45,947 nucleotides of DNA, from contig CALVIZ010000004.1 of assembly GCA_944331865.1 (NCBI GenBank), forward strand, positions 1-45,947. The letters are read 5' to 3'. The stretch's first letter is position 1. Every line of letters begins with the position of its first letter. This document shows, piece by piece, positions 18,646 through 26,503 of the stretch. Source of the stretch: an uncultured Bacilli bacterium. GTDB lineage: Bacteria; Bacillota_I; Bacilli_A; RF39; UBA660. The notes under the pieces were generated by a model that was not told the origin of the DNA, searched no databases, and worked only from the letters and a program-made list of their open reading frames with translations. A program made the position numbers and the translations under genes.

Positions 18646-18873
18646 ATGGAGTTTAAAGAATTGCCTGATTATGAAGAAATAGATATTGAAAGTGATTCTG
18701 TTAATTTTGGGAAAATTGATAGATATGCCCTATATTCAGATAGAGAAGAAACCTGTTATAGAGGTAAAAGTCCTGATGTTTTAAAAAGAACTAGGAAAGC
18801 CCAACAAACAATGTTTAAAATGGACTATGCTAGTAATAAACCAAAAGCAATACCTAGAAATAAATTTCGTTAA
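18646..18873 (+). CDS. small hydrophilic protein, unknown function
   Basis: 75 residues with a near-perfect ribosome site (AGGAGG, nine bases before the ATG) and a strong terminator after the stop, so it is very likely expressed. The N-terminal half is acidic (FKELPDYEEIDIESDSVNFG) and the C-terminal half basic (VLKRTRKAQQTMFKM ... IPRNKFR). There is no membrane segment and no recognised domain. The charge layout suggests a nucleic-acid- or partner-binding protein, but that is a guess. Confidence 0.7.
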   Translation: MEFKELPDYEEIDIESDSVNFGKIDRYALYSDREETCYRGKSPDVLKRTRKAQQTMFKMDYASNKPKAIPRNKFR

Positions 18874-18902
18874 AAAAATAGCAATTATTGCTATTTTTTT
18901 TA
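18872..18902. terminator. bidirectional terminator between the small protein gene and gpmI
   Basis: The inverted repeat AAAAATAGCAA...TTGCTATTTTT with long A and T runs on either side serves both convergent genes. Confidence 0.8.
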
Positions 18903-20399
18903 TGCTTCTATTAATAAAGATGCCGTTTCTGCCATGTCTTTTGGTACTGCTATGTCCATATAATCTAATATAGTTGGGGCAACATTTACTAATGCCCCTT
19001 CTTCTTTTAGTTTTATTTTATTATCACATATTATGAATGGCACTAAACTTGTTGTATGTGTTGTACATATACTACCATCTTCATTAAGCATTGTATCTGC
19101 ATTGCCATGATCAGCTAATAATATTATCTTGTAAAAGTTTTCTTCTGCTTTTTCAATTAATTTGCCTAAACATAAGTCAATTGCACTACAAGCTTTTACT
19201 GTAGCTTCCATATTGCCTGTGTGACCTACCATGTCAGGATTTGCATAATTGACTAATATAAAATCATAATCATTATTCATCGCATTTACTACTTTTCTAG
19301 TTACTTCAACACAACTCATTTCAGGTTTTAAATCATATGTGGCAACTGCTGGAGATGGAATGTGAAATTTATCACAGCCTTCAATTTTGCCATCGTAACC
19401 ACCATCAAAAAAATATGTTACATGTGGATATTTTTCTGATTCTGCTATTCTTGCTTGCGTAAAACCTAATTCACTTAAATATATTCCTAATGGCTTTTTT
19501 ACTTCAATTGGCTCAATTAAGTTATATGTTTTAATTTTTTTATCTACTGGTAGAAAACTAAATACCAGTAAATCATTCATTTCTTTTGCATCAAATTTAT
19601 CAAAACTTGAATAATTAACAAAAGCATTTAATATTTGTTTGGCTCTATCTGCTCGATAGTTCATCCATAATAATACATCGCCATTTTTAATTACATTGTT
19701 ACTAGCTATTATTGGCTTAATAAACTCATCTGTTATATTATTTTCATAACTATTATTAATACTTTTTTCTATATTGATAGAACTTATGCCTTTACCACTT
19801 GTTACTAAATCATAATAAATTTTCGTTCTATCCCAATTTTCATCACGATCCATCGCATAATATCTACCACAAATACTTACTATGTCTCCAATATGATATT
19901 TATCTATTAAATCTTGTATCATTTTTATGTACTTGAATGATACATTTACTTGTGTATCTCTTCCATCTGTTATTAAATGAAAATGAATTTTTTTAAAGCC
20001 ATTATTTACTAATAATTCGTACATTTTGATAAAATCATCTACACCAGCATGAATGTTACCATCACTACATAATCCCATTATGTGAACATCTTTATCTTTT
20101 TGTTCCATAAGTTTTATAACATTTTTATTTTCATAATCAACATTTATAAAAAAATCATCAACTAAAATTTCTGATTGTTTTAATAACCTACCTGCTCCAA
20201 TAGTCATGTGTCCCACTTCACTATTTCCAGCTTGACCATTTTTTAAACCAACTGCTTCTTCACTAGCTTGTAAAAAAGTGTGGGGATATTCTTTTAATAA
20301 GTTATTAAAATTGTTCATTTCAGCTTCTTTTATTGCATTACCTAATTCTTCATCTCTTATGCCAAAACCATCAAATATTATTGTCAATATTTTTTTCAT
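18900..20399 (-). CDS. gpmI: 2,3-bisphosphoglycerate-independent phosphoglycerate mutase
   Basis: 499 residues, slightly below the usual 510. The catalytic serine is Ser60 in GQAGNSEVGHMTIGAGR. Other conserved blocks are HIMGLCSDGNIHAGVDD, LITDGRDTQ, CGRYYAMDRDENWDR, and the metal ligands in NYANPDMVGHTG and ADHGNADTM. It interconverts 3- and 2-phosphoglycerate with two metal ions in glycolysis. It is co-oriented with pgk and tpiA but separated from them by spo0A and an Rpn-type gene, and it appears to be transcribed on its own. Confidence 0.97.
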   Translation of the reverse strand: MKKILTIIFDGFGIRDEELGNAIKEAEMNNFNNLLKEYPHTFLQASEEAVGLKNGQAGNSEVGHMTIGAGRLLKQSEILVDDFFINVDYENKNVIKLMEQKDKDVHIMGLCSDGNIHAGVDDFIKMYELLVNNGFKKIHFHLITDGRDTQVNVSFKYIKMIQDLIDKYHIGDIVSICGRYYAMDRDENWDRTKIYYDLVTSGKGISSINIEKSINNSYENNITDEFIKPIIASNNVIKNGDVLLWMNYRADRAKQILNAFVNYSSFDKFDAKEMNDLLVFSFLPVDKKIKTYNLIEPIEVKKPLGIYLSELGFTQARIAESEKYPHVTYFFDGGYDGKIEGCDKFHIPSPAVATYDLKPEMSCVEVTRKVVNAMNNDYDFILVNYANPDMVGHTGNMEATVKACSAIDLCLGKLIEKAEENFYKIILLADHGNADTMLNEDGSICTTHTTSLVPFIICDNKIKLKEEGALVNVAPTILDYMDIAVPKDMAETASLLIEA

Positions 20400-20456
20400 A
20401 ACTCACCTTCACATTTATAATAACACAAAGACAAAAAAAAACAAAGATAAAAAAAT

Positions 20457-20478
20457 AACATATAAAAAATTATATGCT
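20457..20478 (-). terminator. terminator after spo0A
   Basis: On the minus strand the imperfect stem AGCATATA...TATATGTT is followed by a T-rich run, overlapping the end of spo0A. Confidence 0.55.
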
Positions 20479-21238
20479 ATCCAACTAATTCTTTCTTATT
20501 AAGTTTAAACTTATCTGCTATAGTTGTTAAAAATTCTGAATTTGTAGGTCTACTTCTGTCAAAATCGATACTATTTCCAAATAAATCTTCCATTAATTTT
20601 ATATCACCTCTCATACAACTTATTTCAATTGCATGTCTAATTGCTCTTTCTACTCTAGTTGATGTTGTATCATATTTTTCTGCAATTACTGGATATATAT
20701 CCTTAGTGATAAAATTAATTTCTTCTGTACTTTTATATAAAAGCATTATTCCTTCTCTAATATAACTATATCCTCTTACATGAGATGGTATTCCTAAATC
20801 ATGTAATAATGAACTAACTTCGACTTCGACACTTATGTTGTTAAGTTTATATTCTCGGTCTTGTTCAAAAAGACCTAACATTCTACTCTCTAAAATACTT
20901 AAATCAATTGGCTTAAGCATATAATAGCTAGCGTTTAATGTTTGTATCTTTCTTATTGAATAATCATCTTTAAAACTTGATAATACTATTATCTTTTTAT
21001 CAATTTTATTATATTTTAAATCTTCTAATATTTTAATTCCATCTATTTGTGATAATAAAATATCTATTAAGATTAAATCATATTCATTTTGATTGCTTAA
21101 TAAATAATTTAACCCTTCCTTTCCATTATTAAATACTGCCACTACTTTTACATTTTCATTGCTTCGAAAATAAGTTTTAACACTCCTTAATACTGCTTCG
21201 TTGTCATCTATTGCAACAACTCTAATAATTTTGTCCAT
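20477..21238 (-). CDS. spo0A: sporulation master regulator Spo0A
   Basis: 253 residues. The receiver domain has the acidic pocket IDDN (Asp11, Asp12), phosphoacceptor Asp59 in LILIDILLSQIDG, Ser in place of the usual Thr (VLSSF), and Lys in YYMLKPID. A short linker of about 20 residues leads to the Spo0A DNA-binding domain, with LLHDLGIPSHVRGYSYIREG, the recognition segment TTSTRVERAIRHAIEISCMR and RPTNSEFL. Phosphorylated Spo0A binds 0A boxes and starts sporulation. A 0A-box-like site lies upstream, so the gene may regulate itself. The DNA-binding motifs are unmistakable. Confidence 0.97.
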   Translation of the reverse strand: MDKIIRVVAIDDNEAVLRSVKTYFRSNENVKVVAVFNNGKEGLNYLLSNQNEYDLILIDILLSQIDGIKILEDLKYNKIDKKIIVLSSFKDDYSIRKIQTLNASYYMLKPIDLSILESRMLGLFEQDREYKLNNISVEVEVSSLLHDLGIPSHVRGYSYIREGIMLLYKSTEEINFITKDIYPVIAEKYDTTSTRVERAIRHAIEISCMRGDIKLMEDLFGNSIDFDRSRPTNSEFLTTIADKFKLNKKELVG

Positions 21239-21320
21239 GTGTTTTTTCCTCTTTCTTTGTCTATATTTCCTGCACCTAAATTCATTATAATTTAATATTC
21301 AGCAAAATGCTACAAAAACT

Positions 21321-21329
21321 TTTGTCGAA
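21321..21329 (+). promoter_or_regulatory. 0A-box-like site upstream of spo0A
   Basis: TTTGTCGAA is an exact match to the core Spo0A box. It lies 83 bases before the spo0A ATG and about 30 bases above a TATAAT-like -10 (21284-21289, minus strand). This placement suggests direct control of spo0A by its own product. Confidence 0.65.
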
Positions 21330-21381
21330 TTGTGTAAATCCTTGTAAAGAGTTGTCACTTTTTGTTATACTTAAACAAAAA

Positions 21382-21399
21382 GAATAGTTTTTACTATCC
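21382..21399 (-). terminator. terminator overlapping the end of the Rpn-type gene
   Basis: On the minus strand GGATAGT...ACTATTC, a seven-base stem with a four-base loop, is followed by TTTTTG, at the stop of the gene at 21394. Confidence 0.7.
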
Positions 21400-22158
21400 T
21401 TCTAAATTAAACTTTTTAATTCTTTCTTTAACTTCTTCTTCAGTTAAGTTTGTTGCAATTGCTATGGTTTTTATTGGTGTCTTTATCTTTAATAAGTTTT
21501 TTATGGCATTATTCTTTTCTTCTTCTTCACTTATTTCTCTTATAAATTTCGTATCACTATTTAATCTCATTATCTCACCTTGAAATTTTTTTATTATTTC
21601 ATCTTCTGGAAAGAAATCTTTTAATTCTTCTGGTGTCATATTTAGCATTAATAAATATCTTAATCTCTTTCTTTCTTCCTCATTATTGTAACATATTTCT
21701 TCTGCTTTTTCCATATATACATTCCATGTCCCAAAGTTTTCTGTATATATTCCATCTTCATCTTTTAAATATGCTTTATTCATTAATCTTTTTGCTTTTT
21801 TATAATTATATATTAGGTTTATTTGTAAAAACTTTGTTTCTACATCTATTCCTTCTCCTTTGGTTATATTATTGCTAAACATTTTACATAAATATGATAA
21901 ATTCCTAATCTTTACTATTTCTGATAATCCTTGAGCATTCATTTCTACATTTATTATTTTATTATCTACTCTTACTAATACATCTAATGTTTTCTTTCTT
22001 TCACTTTCTGTATCTAAGGCTAACTCTACTGGAATAAACTCTAATACTTCTACCTTTTCATTAAATATTGTACTTAATAATGCTTCTAATATTTCTTTAC
22101 CATATTTATTACTTGCAACTGTTTTAAATAGTCTATCATTTTTTGCCGTGTATATCAT
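21394..22158 (-). CDS. Rpn family PD-(D/E)XK nuclease / transposase-like protein
   Basis: 254 residues. The N-terminus MIYTAKNDRLFKTVASNKYG and the block TLDVLVRVDNKIINVEMNAQ are typical of the Rpn/YhgA-like family: Asp in DVLV, then ExN where most members have ExQ. NLSYLCKMFSNNITKGEGID continues the nuclease core. The C-terminus has a helical segment (TPIKTIAIATNLTEEEVKER) common in Firmicute members. Rpn proteins are DNA endonucleases that promote recombination and are often found in many variable copies. GGGAGG precedes the ATG. It separates spo0A from tpiA and may be an insertion into the glycolytic cluster. Confidence 0.85.
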   Translation of the reverse strand: MIYTAKNDRLFKTVASNKYGKEILEALLSTIFNEKVEVLEFIPVELALDTESERKKTLDVLVRVDNKIINVEMNAQGLSEIVKIRNLSYLCKMFSNNITKGEGIDVETKFLQINLIYNYKKAKRLMNKAYLKDEDGIYTENFGTWNVYMEKAEEICYNNEEERKRLRYLLMLNMTPEELKDFFPEDEIIKKFQGEIMRLNSDTKFIREISEEEEKNNAIKNLLKIKTPIKTIAIATNLTEEEVKERIKKFNLEG

Positions 22159-22227
22159 AATAAACCTCCCTTCATCATATATCTTAAATAAAGGAAGTTA
22201 TTTTTCTTTTTTTTCTTTATAAAAAAA

Positions 22228-22247
22228 ACAAGTATTTTTTTACTTGT
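22228..22247 (-). terminator. terminator after tpiA
   Basis: ACAAGTA...TACTTGT, a perfect seven-base stem, is followed by eight T on the minus strand, just past the tpiA stop. Confidence 0.85.
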
Positions 22248-22251
22248 CATA

Positions 22252-22965
22252 TTACTTTTCAAATTCTAATAAAATACTTTCTAAACTGTCTATATTAGTT
22301 GAGGCTCCTCCGACTAAAAAACCATCTATATTTTTTATTTTGTTTAGTTCACTTATATTATCTTTATTAACACTTCCTCCATATAATACTTTTAGTTTTG
22401 TATCATACTTTTCTTTTATTATTTTATTTATAAATTCAATATTTTCTTTAATTTCTTCATTAGTTGGTACTTTGCCACTACCTATCGCCCAAACTGGCTC
22501 ATAAGCAATTATAATATTTTTAAGTTCAACATTGTTAAGTACTTCACTAATCTCTTTTTCTAATACTATATATGTATTACCTTCTTCTTTTTCTTTTAGT
22601 GATTCTCCAATACAATATATTACTTTTATATCATTTTCAATCGCATTGTTGATTTTATTAATAAAATCAATATTTAACTCATTTTTATATATTCTTCTTT
22701 CACTATGTCCAATTATAGCATAACTTACATTCATACTTCTTAATTGTTCACCCATGACTTCTCCAGTTATTGTCTTGTCTATAAATGATGATATGTCTTG
22801 GACTCCTAGTTTATAATTATCCCCACTAAAATAACTTAAATATATATTTGATGGACAGATTACTAATTCTATATTTTTAAAACCTAATTCATTTAATTTA
22901 TTGCTATATTTTATTATATCTTCTTTATTTAATTTGTTTTTAAAATTACATACTAAATACTTCAT
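22252..22965 (-). CDS. tpiA: triosephosphate isomerase
   Basis: 237 residues if started at the ATG overlapping the pgk stop (TAATG at 22963-22967); an ATG four codons earlier is also possible. The substrate Lys/Asn pair is in CNFKNKL. The electrophilic His is in YAIIGHSERR, the catalytic Glu in IAYEPVWAIGSGKVPT, and the phosphate loop is VLYGGSVN and DGFLVGGAS. It interconverts dihydroxyacetone phosphate and glyceraldehyde 3-phosphate. The protein is a little shorter than usual (about 250) but all catalytic residues are present. It forms an operon with pgk. Confidence 0.97.
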   Translation of the reverse strand: MKYLVCNFKNKLNKEDIIKYSNKLNELGFKNIELVICPSNIYLSYFSGDNYKLGVQDISSFIDKTITGEVMGEQLRSMNVSYAIIGHSERRIYKNELNIDFINKINNAIENDIKVIYCIGESLKEKEEGNTYIVLEKEISEVLNNVELKNIIIAYEPVWAIGSGKVPTNEEIKENIEFINKIIKEKYDTKLKVLYGGSVNKDNISELNKIKNIDGFLVGGASTNIDSLESILLEFEK

Positions 22966-24089
22966 TATTTCATCCATTCTAGGGCTTTTAATGTTTTATC
23001 AGCAATGTATTCTAGTGTTGCTCCCCCACCACTAGATATAAAGTAAAAATCATTACTATATCCAAATTTTTTAACGGCACTAGCTGTATCTCCTCCACCA
23101 ATTATTACTTTTACTCCACTTTCTTTTAGCGCTTTTAATAATTCTTTAGTACCTTCCGTAAATCTATCATCTTCAAACTTACCACAGGTACCATTTACAA
23201 ATATAATACTAGCACTATCTATATATTTTTTATATTCATTAATGCTTTTATTTCCTATATCATATATTATTCCGTTATCAATTGTAAAATCAATTGGTAA
23301 TTTTATCTTTTCTTTATATTTATTCATTAATTCTTTTAATTCGTTTAAAATTTCTTCATCATTAGTCGCAAGACTTTCCCCAATATCTGCTCCCTTAGCT
23401 TTTAAAAATGAATTGGCAATACCCCCACCAAGAAGTAAATAATCACATCTATCAATAAGCGATTTAATTATAGGAAGTTTATCATCAACTTTTACTCCAC
23501 CCATAAATACTACAAATGGGTTTGGGGTATCGTGAACTAATATATCAAGTTTATTAAGTTCTTCTTCAACTAAAAAACCTATTGCATGTGGTAAAAATTT
23601 GGCAATTCCCGCAGTTGATGCATGAGCCCTATGCATAGAACCAAATGCATCATTTATATATACTTCACCTAAACTTGCCCAATATTTAGCAAGATCTAAA
23701 TCGTTTCCACTTTCAAGTTTTTCTGGATAATCCATAAATCTTGTGTTTTCTAAAAGTATTACTTCACCTAAAGATGAATTATCTACTATTTCTTTTACTT
23801 TTTCACCATAACAGGCACTTATAAACTTAACTTTTACCCCTAATAAATTAGATAATTCTTTACCTACAAATTTTAAAGTGTTTTTAGTTTTATCTTCTTC
23901 ACTTTTAACTCTACCAAAGTGGCTTAAAATAACAATTTTACAATTGTTATTAAGTAAATATTTTAAAGTATCTAAACTTTTTAATATTTTAGAATTATCC
24001 GTGATTTTTTCTCCATCTATAGGCACATTAAAATCACATCTAATTACTACAGATTTATTATTAACTGATATATCTTTTAATGTTTTCAT
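22965..24089 (-). CDS. pgk: phosphoglycerate kinase
   Basis: 374 residues from the ATG at 24089 (MKTLKDISVNNKSVVIRCDF), which follows AAAGGATA. An in-frame extension to 24209 reads through GC-rich leader DNA and is not credible. Family motifs: RCDFNVPIDG, ILSHFGR, FGSMHRAHAST, GGVKVDDKLPI, and the nucleotide loop GGGDTASAVKKF. It makes ATP from 1,3-bisphosphoglycerate. A length near 390 is usual. The leader between 24090 and 24241 is unusual: GC-rich and strongly folded. gapA, normally adjacent, lies 3.7 kb away beyond two plus-strand genes. Confidence 0.97.
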   Translation of the reverse strand: MKTLKDISVNNKSVVIRCDFNVPIDGEKITDNSKILKSLDTLKYLLNNNCKIVILSHFGRVKSEEDKTKNTLKFVGKELSNLLGVKVKFISACYGEKVKEIVDNSSLGEVILLENTRFMDYPEKLESGNDLDLAKYWASLGEVYINDAFGSMHRAHASTAGIAKFLPHAIGFLVEEELNKLDILVHDTPNPFVVFMGGVKVDDKLPIIKSLIDRCDYLLLGGGIANSFLKAKGADIGESLATNDEEILNELKELMNKYKEKIKLPIDFTIDNGIIYDIGNKSINEYKKYIDSASIIFVNGTCGKFEDDRFTEGTKELLKALKESGVKVIIGGGDTASAVKKFGYSNDFYFISSGGGATLEYIADKTLKALEWMK

Positions 24090-24109
24090 ATTATCCTTTC
24101 TGTATTGAT

Positions 24110-24156
24110 AACCTGCGACCGCGGCGATTTTAAAGGCCGCCGCGGAATAGGTTCTC
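24110..24156. repeat. strong GC-rich hairpin upstream of pgk
   Basis: A perfect eight-base inverted repeat, CCGCGGCG and CGCCGCGG, with an 11-base AT-rich loop is extended by outer arms AACCT and AGGTT. In a chromosome this AT-rich such a stem is exceptional. It ends 20 bases before the pgk start and could fold in the pgk leader or mark the edge of the GC-rich insertion that continues to about 24440. Confidence 0.8.
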
Positions 24157-24241
24157 CCTCTAATTTTATTTATTCCCTTATCCCAGTTTTTACCCCGCTT
24201 GCCTCGCACCGCAAGGACGCGAAGACAAGCATGTCCTCTTT

Positions 24242-24559
24242 TTAGCTTATTCTGATCGGGTCAGCGGACGAGCCGCTGCCCGATACATATGTTGTGAAAG
24301 ATGTTAGATAAAAGGATGGCCGCACCGCAGGTTTGTTACCGTACACTACGTCGTCGCTGACGAGGCTACCCGCACTGCTCACCATGAAGGCACCACCGGA
24401 ATCACCCGAGCGGCGAGAAATTGTCCATTCGTATAGTCCCATGTACATCCAATTATTATTTCTTATACTAGCACTATCATAACCACGCATATTTGTTGTC
24501 CAATAACTATTGCTGGCTGCATATCCATAATCACTTGCATACATTAATCCTATTTTCAT
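24242..24559 (-). pseudogene. C-terminal cassette of a surface protein, GC-rich and hypervariable-looking
   Basis: The frame reads MKIGLMYASDYGYAASNSYW, then NNNWMYMGLYEWTISRRSGD, and ends AVRPSFYLTSFTTYVSG followed by ADPIRIS. As I recall the family, these are the last 100 residues of long surface proteins found in related genomes, whose scaffold residues (WMYMGLYEWTIS, VRPSFYL, DPIRI) stay fixed while the stretch between varies. Here that stretch is GC-rich with many AGC, GAC, GTC, GGT codons, unlike the rest of the chromosome. There is no ribosome site; the ATG overlaps the stop of the upstream ORF. The fragment is most likely the displaced 3' end of that ORF after loss of the central part. 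Confidence 0.6.
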
Positions 24560-25230
24560 ACTTTTTGTATTATTATTTCTGCATTCATTGTTTGGCCGGC
24601 ATTTGCTTGTTGATCGGTATCCAAATTAATGAATGTTGCAGTAATTGTCCAATTTTGGGTTGTAAAAGATGTGCTAGAATTTGATGTTATAGGATACTCA
24701 CTAGCTATAGCAAACGTTCCTGTCTTATTAGTAATATCAAAACCACTTACTGTTTGAGTTCCACTAGATGTCGTTGTTGTAACATTAGATTTATATGTTA
24801 AACCTTCTATTGAAGTTACTGCTTGACCTGCTGGATTTGTTATTGTAAGTAATATTTCAGGCTTTTGATCATCAGTTGTATATGTAAAACCATTAGAATT
24901 TATTTTAAAATAAACATAATATGTATAATTTGCAGTATTTGTCGTATTATTTGCTTTAAGAGATGCTGTTGCTGTTGCACTATCACTTAAATTTCCAGCT
25001 CCAACCCCAAAATTAAATTGGTTTATAGTTAAAGAAATATCATTACTTACATTAAAATTTAAAATATCTATTGAATCCGTTTCAACTGATGCATTACCTT
25101 TAGCTGTTCCCCCTGTTTGGTTTTCAAAATAAGCATATGTCACGGAAAAAATTGCTATTATAAAAGTAGCAACACAAATAATTACTATTTCTAATGTTTT
25201 TCTATTTATAGACCATTTTTCCATAATCAT
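24556..25230 (-). CDS. surface protein N-terminal part, SipW/TasA-like signal anchor (truncated)
   Basis: 224 residues. A helix near 13-35 (TLEIVIICVATFIIAIFSVT) followed by AYFENQTGGTAKGNASVETD resembles the SipW-dependent signals of TasA/camelysin-like fibre proteins. The exported part is Thr/Ser/Asn-rich with beta-type repeats (ISLTINQFNFGVGAGNLSDS, TNTANYTYYVYFKINSNGF) and ends NAEIIIQKV. Related proteins, as I recall them, continue for about 200 more residues to the cassette now at 24242. Here the frame stops at once and overlaps the cassette by four bases, so a deletion or frameshift is likely. Translation may start at 25230 or at the ATG two codons later. Confidence 0.65.
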   Translation of the reverse strand: MIMEKWSINRKTLEIVIICVATFIIAIFSVTYAYFENQTGGTAKGNASVETDSIDILNFNVSNDISLTINQFNFGVGAGNLSDSATATASLKANNTTNTANYTYYVYFKINSNGFTYTTDDQKPEILLTITNPAGQAVTSIEGLTYKSNVTTTTSSGTQTVSGFDITNKTGTFAIASEYPITSNSSTSFTTQNWTITATFINLDTDQQANAGQTMNAEIIIQKV

Positions 25231-25306
25231 TTATCCTTTATCTTTATAATAATAATATCATGGAAGAAATGCATTTTCAAGATTTTTGATTAAAATTATT
25301 AAAAAT

Positions 25307-25335
25307 TTGTATTTTATTGACAAATATGTTAATAT
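25307..25335 (+). promoter_or_regulatory. putative promoter of the transglutaminase-like pair
   Basis: TTGTAT (25307-25312) and TAATAT (25330-25335) are 17 bases apart and lie about 25 bases before the start codon; AGGAAGGG follows as ribosome site. Confidence 0.45.
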
Positions 25336-25360
25336 ATTTACTCGTTAGGAAGGGAAAAAT

Positions 25361-26503
25361 ATGTATCTTAAAATATATATTATTAATGCTCCAGAAGAAA
25401 AAATAGATATTGATATTGACGCAAATTATTATAAAGGCAAATATTATTTTACTTTTATTTTTCCTAGTGAAGAAAAATATTATGAATTTTTAAAAACTAA
25501 AAAACTATATCGAAGTGATTTTTATAATTTAAGTGATGATGCAAAAAAATATTTAGAAGATAATATTGATACTATTTCAAAATTAATAATTAATTCTATG
25601 CCTATATATATTTTATTTAGTATTAGTGATATTAAAAGCACAGAAAATGTAATACTTGATATTAGTAATTTATCATGGAAAGATAAACTATATATTATTA
25701 ATAATATTGCTACTAATAATACATATTTTATAGATGTATATACATTAGATGAAGTATTAACTTTAGATGATATATCATGCATGTATAAAATTATAGAATA
25801 TTTAGTTGAAGATTTAAAAGATAAATCTCCATTAGAACAACTATATTCTATTTATAATTTTTTAAAGGATAGACCTTTTTTATCATCAGGTATAAAAGGT
25901 AATAAATATTTAAGTAGAAGTTTAAATCAAGTATTATATACTAATCCTATAGTATGTCACGGTTTTGCAAATTATTTTAAAGCAATGGCTAATGCTTTAG
26001 ATATAAGTGTTGAAAATACTTTTTGGAAAGGGGAAATATCTCATATTTCTAATATTGTATATATTAATGATAAAAAATATGATATTGTTGGTATTTTTGC
26101 TATCGATATAACTTGGGATAATAAAAAAAACAGTATTAAGCATTTTTTACATCCGATAAAACAAGAAAAAGATGAAAAATACAGTGAAAATTTTGTTCTA
26201 TTTAAAAACAAAAATAGTGTTGACGAATTATTTTTAAAGTATTTGGAGTTTTTAAAAACCAATAATGAAAAAGATAGATTAGAAATAAAATTAAAAATAA
26301 TATATATTATAAATAAAATATATCAATTATTAAAATTAGATAAAAGAATAGATATTATTTGTAATATTACTGAAGAAGTGAAATTAATTTTTGAATTGAC
26401 TAAAGTTGATTTATCTATTTTTACTTTATCGAGTATATTACCAAATAATGAAAAAAGTCTTGATTTATTAAAAACTAGTCCATATTATAAGAGGTGCATA
26501 TGA
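25361..26503 (+). CDS. transglutaminase-like protein, first of a tandem pair
   Basis: 380 residues with no signal peptide, so cytosolic. The C-terminal half has the Cys-His-Asp arrangement of the transglutaminase-like superfamily: Cys199 in NPIVCHGFANYFKAMANALD, His228 in GEISHISNIVYINDKKYDIV, Asp249 in AIDITWDN. An N-terminal region of about 170 residues (TENVILDISNLSWKDKLYII) is shared with the next gene and belongs to no domain I know. Family members act as cysteine peptidases, cross-linkers or inactive binding domains; substrate unknown. The two genes overlap in ATGA and are one operon on the opposite strand to the flanking glycolytic genes. Confidence 0.72.
   Translation: MYLKIYIINAPEEKIDIDIDANYYKGKYYFTFIFPSEEKYYEFLKTKKLYRSDFYNLSDDAKKYLEDNIDTISKLIINSMPIYILFSISDIKSTENVILDISNLSWKDKLYIINNIATNNTYFIDVYTLDEVLTLDDISCMYKIIEYLVEDLKDKSPLEQLYSIYNFLKDRPFLSSGIKGNKYLSRSLNQVLYTNPIVCHGFANYFKAMANALDISVENTFWKGEISHISNIVYINDKKYDIVGIFAIDITWDNKKNSIKHFLHPIKQEKDEKYSENFVLFKNKNSVDELFLKYLEFLKTNNEKDRLEIKLKIIYIINKIYQLLKLDKRIDIICNITEEVKLIFELTKVDLSIFTLSSILPNNEKSLDLLKTSPYYKRCI

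Noticed and set aside
22965..24209. Pgk start at 24209 with a 40-residue N-terminal extension
   Set aside because: The extension is translated from the GC-rich hairpin region and has no family match; MKTLKDISVNNK at 24089 with AAAGGATA upstream is the normal Pgk start.
24110..24445. GC-rich island as a structural RNA gene
   Set aside because: No tRNA cloverleaf, SRP, tmRNA or RNase P signature was found, and most of it is in frame with a conserved protein scaffold.
26501..26503. Alternative genetic code with UGA as Trp (Mollicutes-like organism)
   Set aside because: TGA ends genes at natural positions, for example in the ATGA overlap at 26500-26503, and Trp is encoded by TGG throughout.
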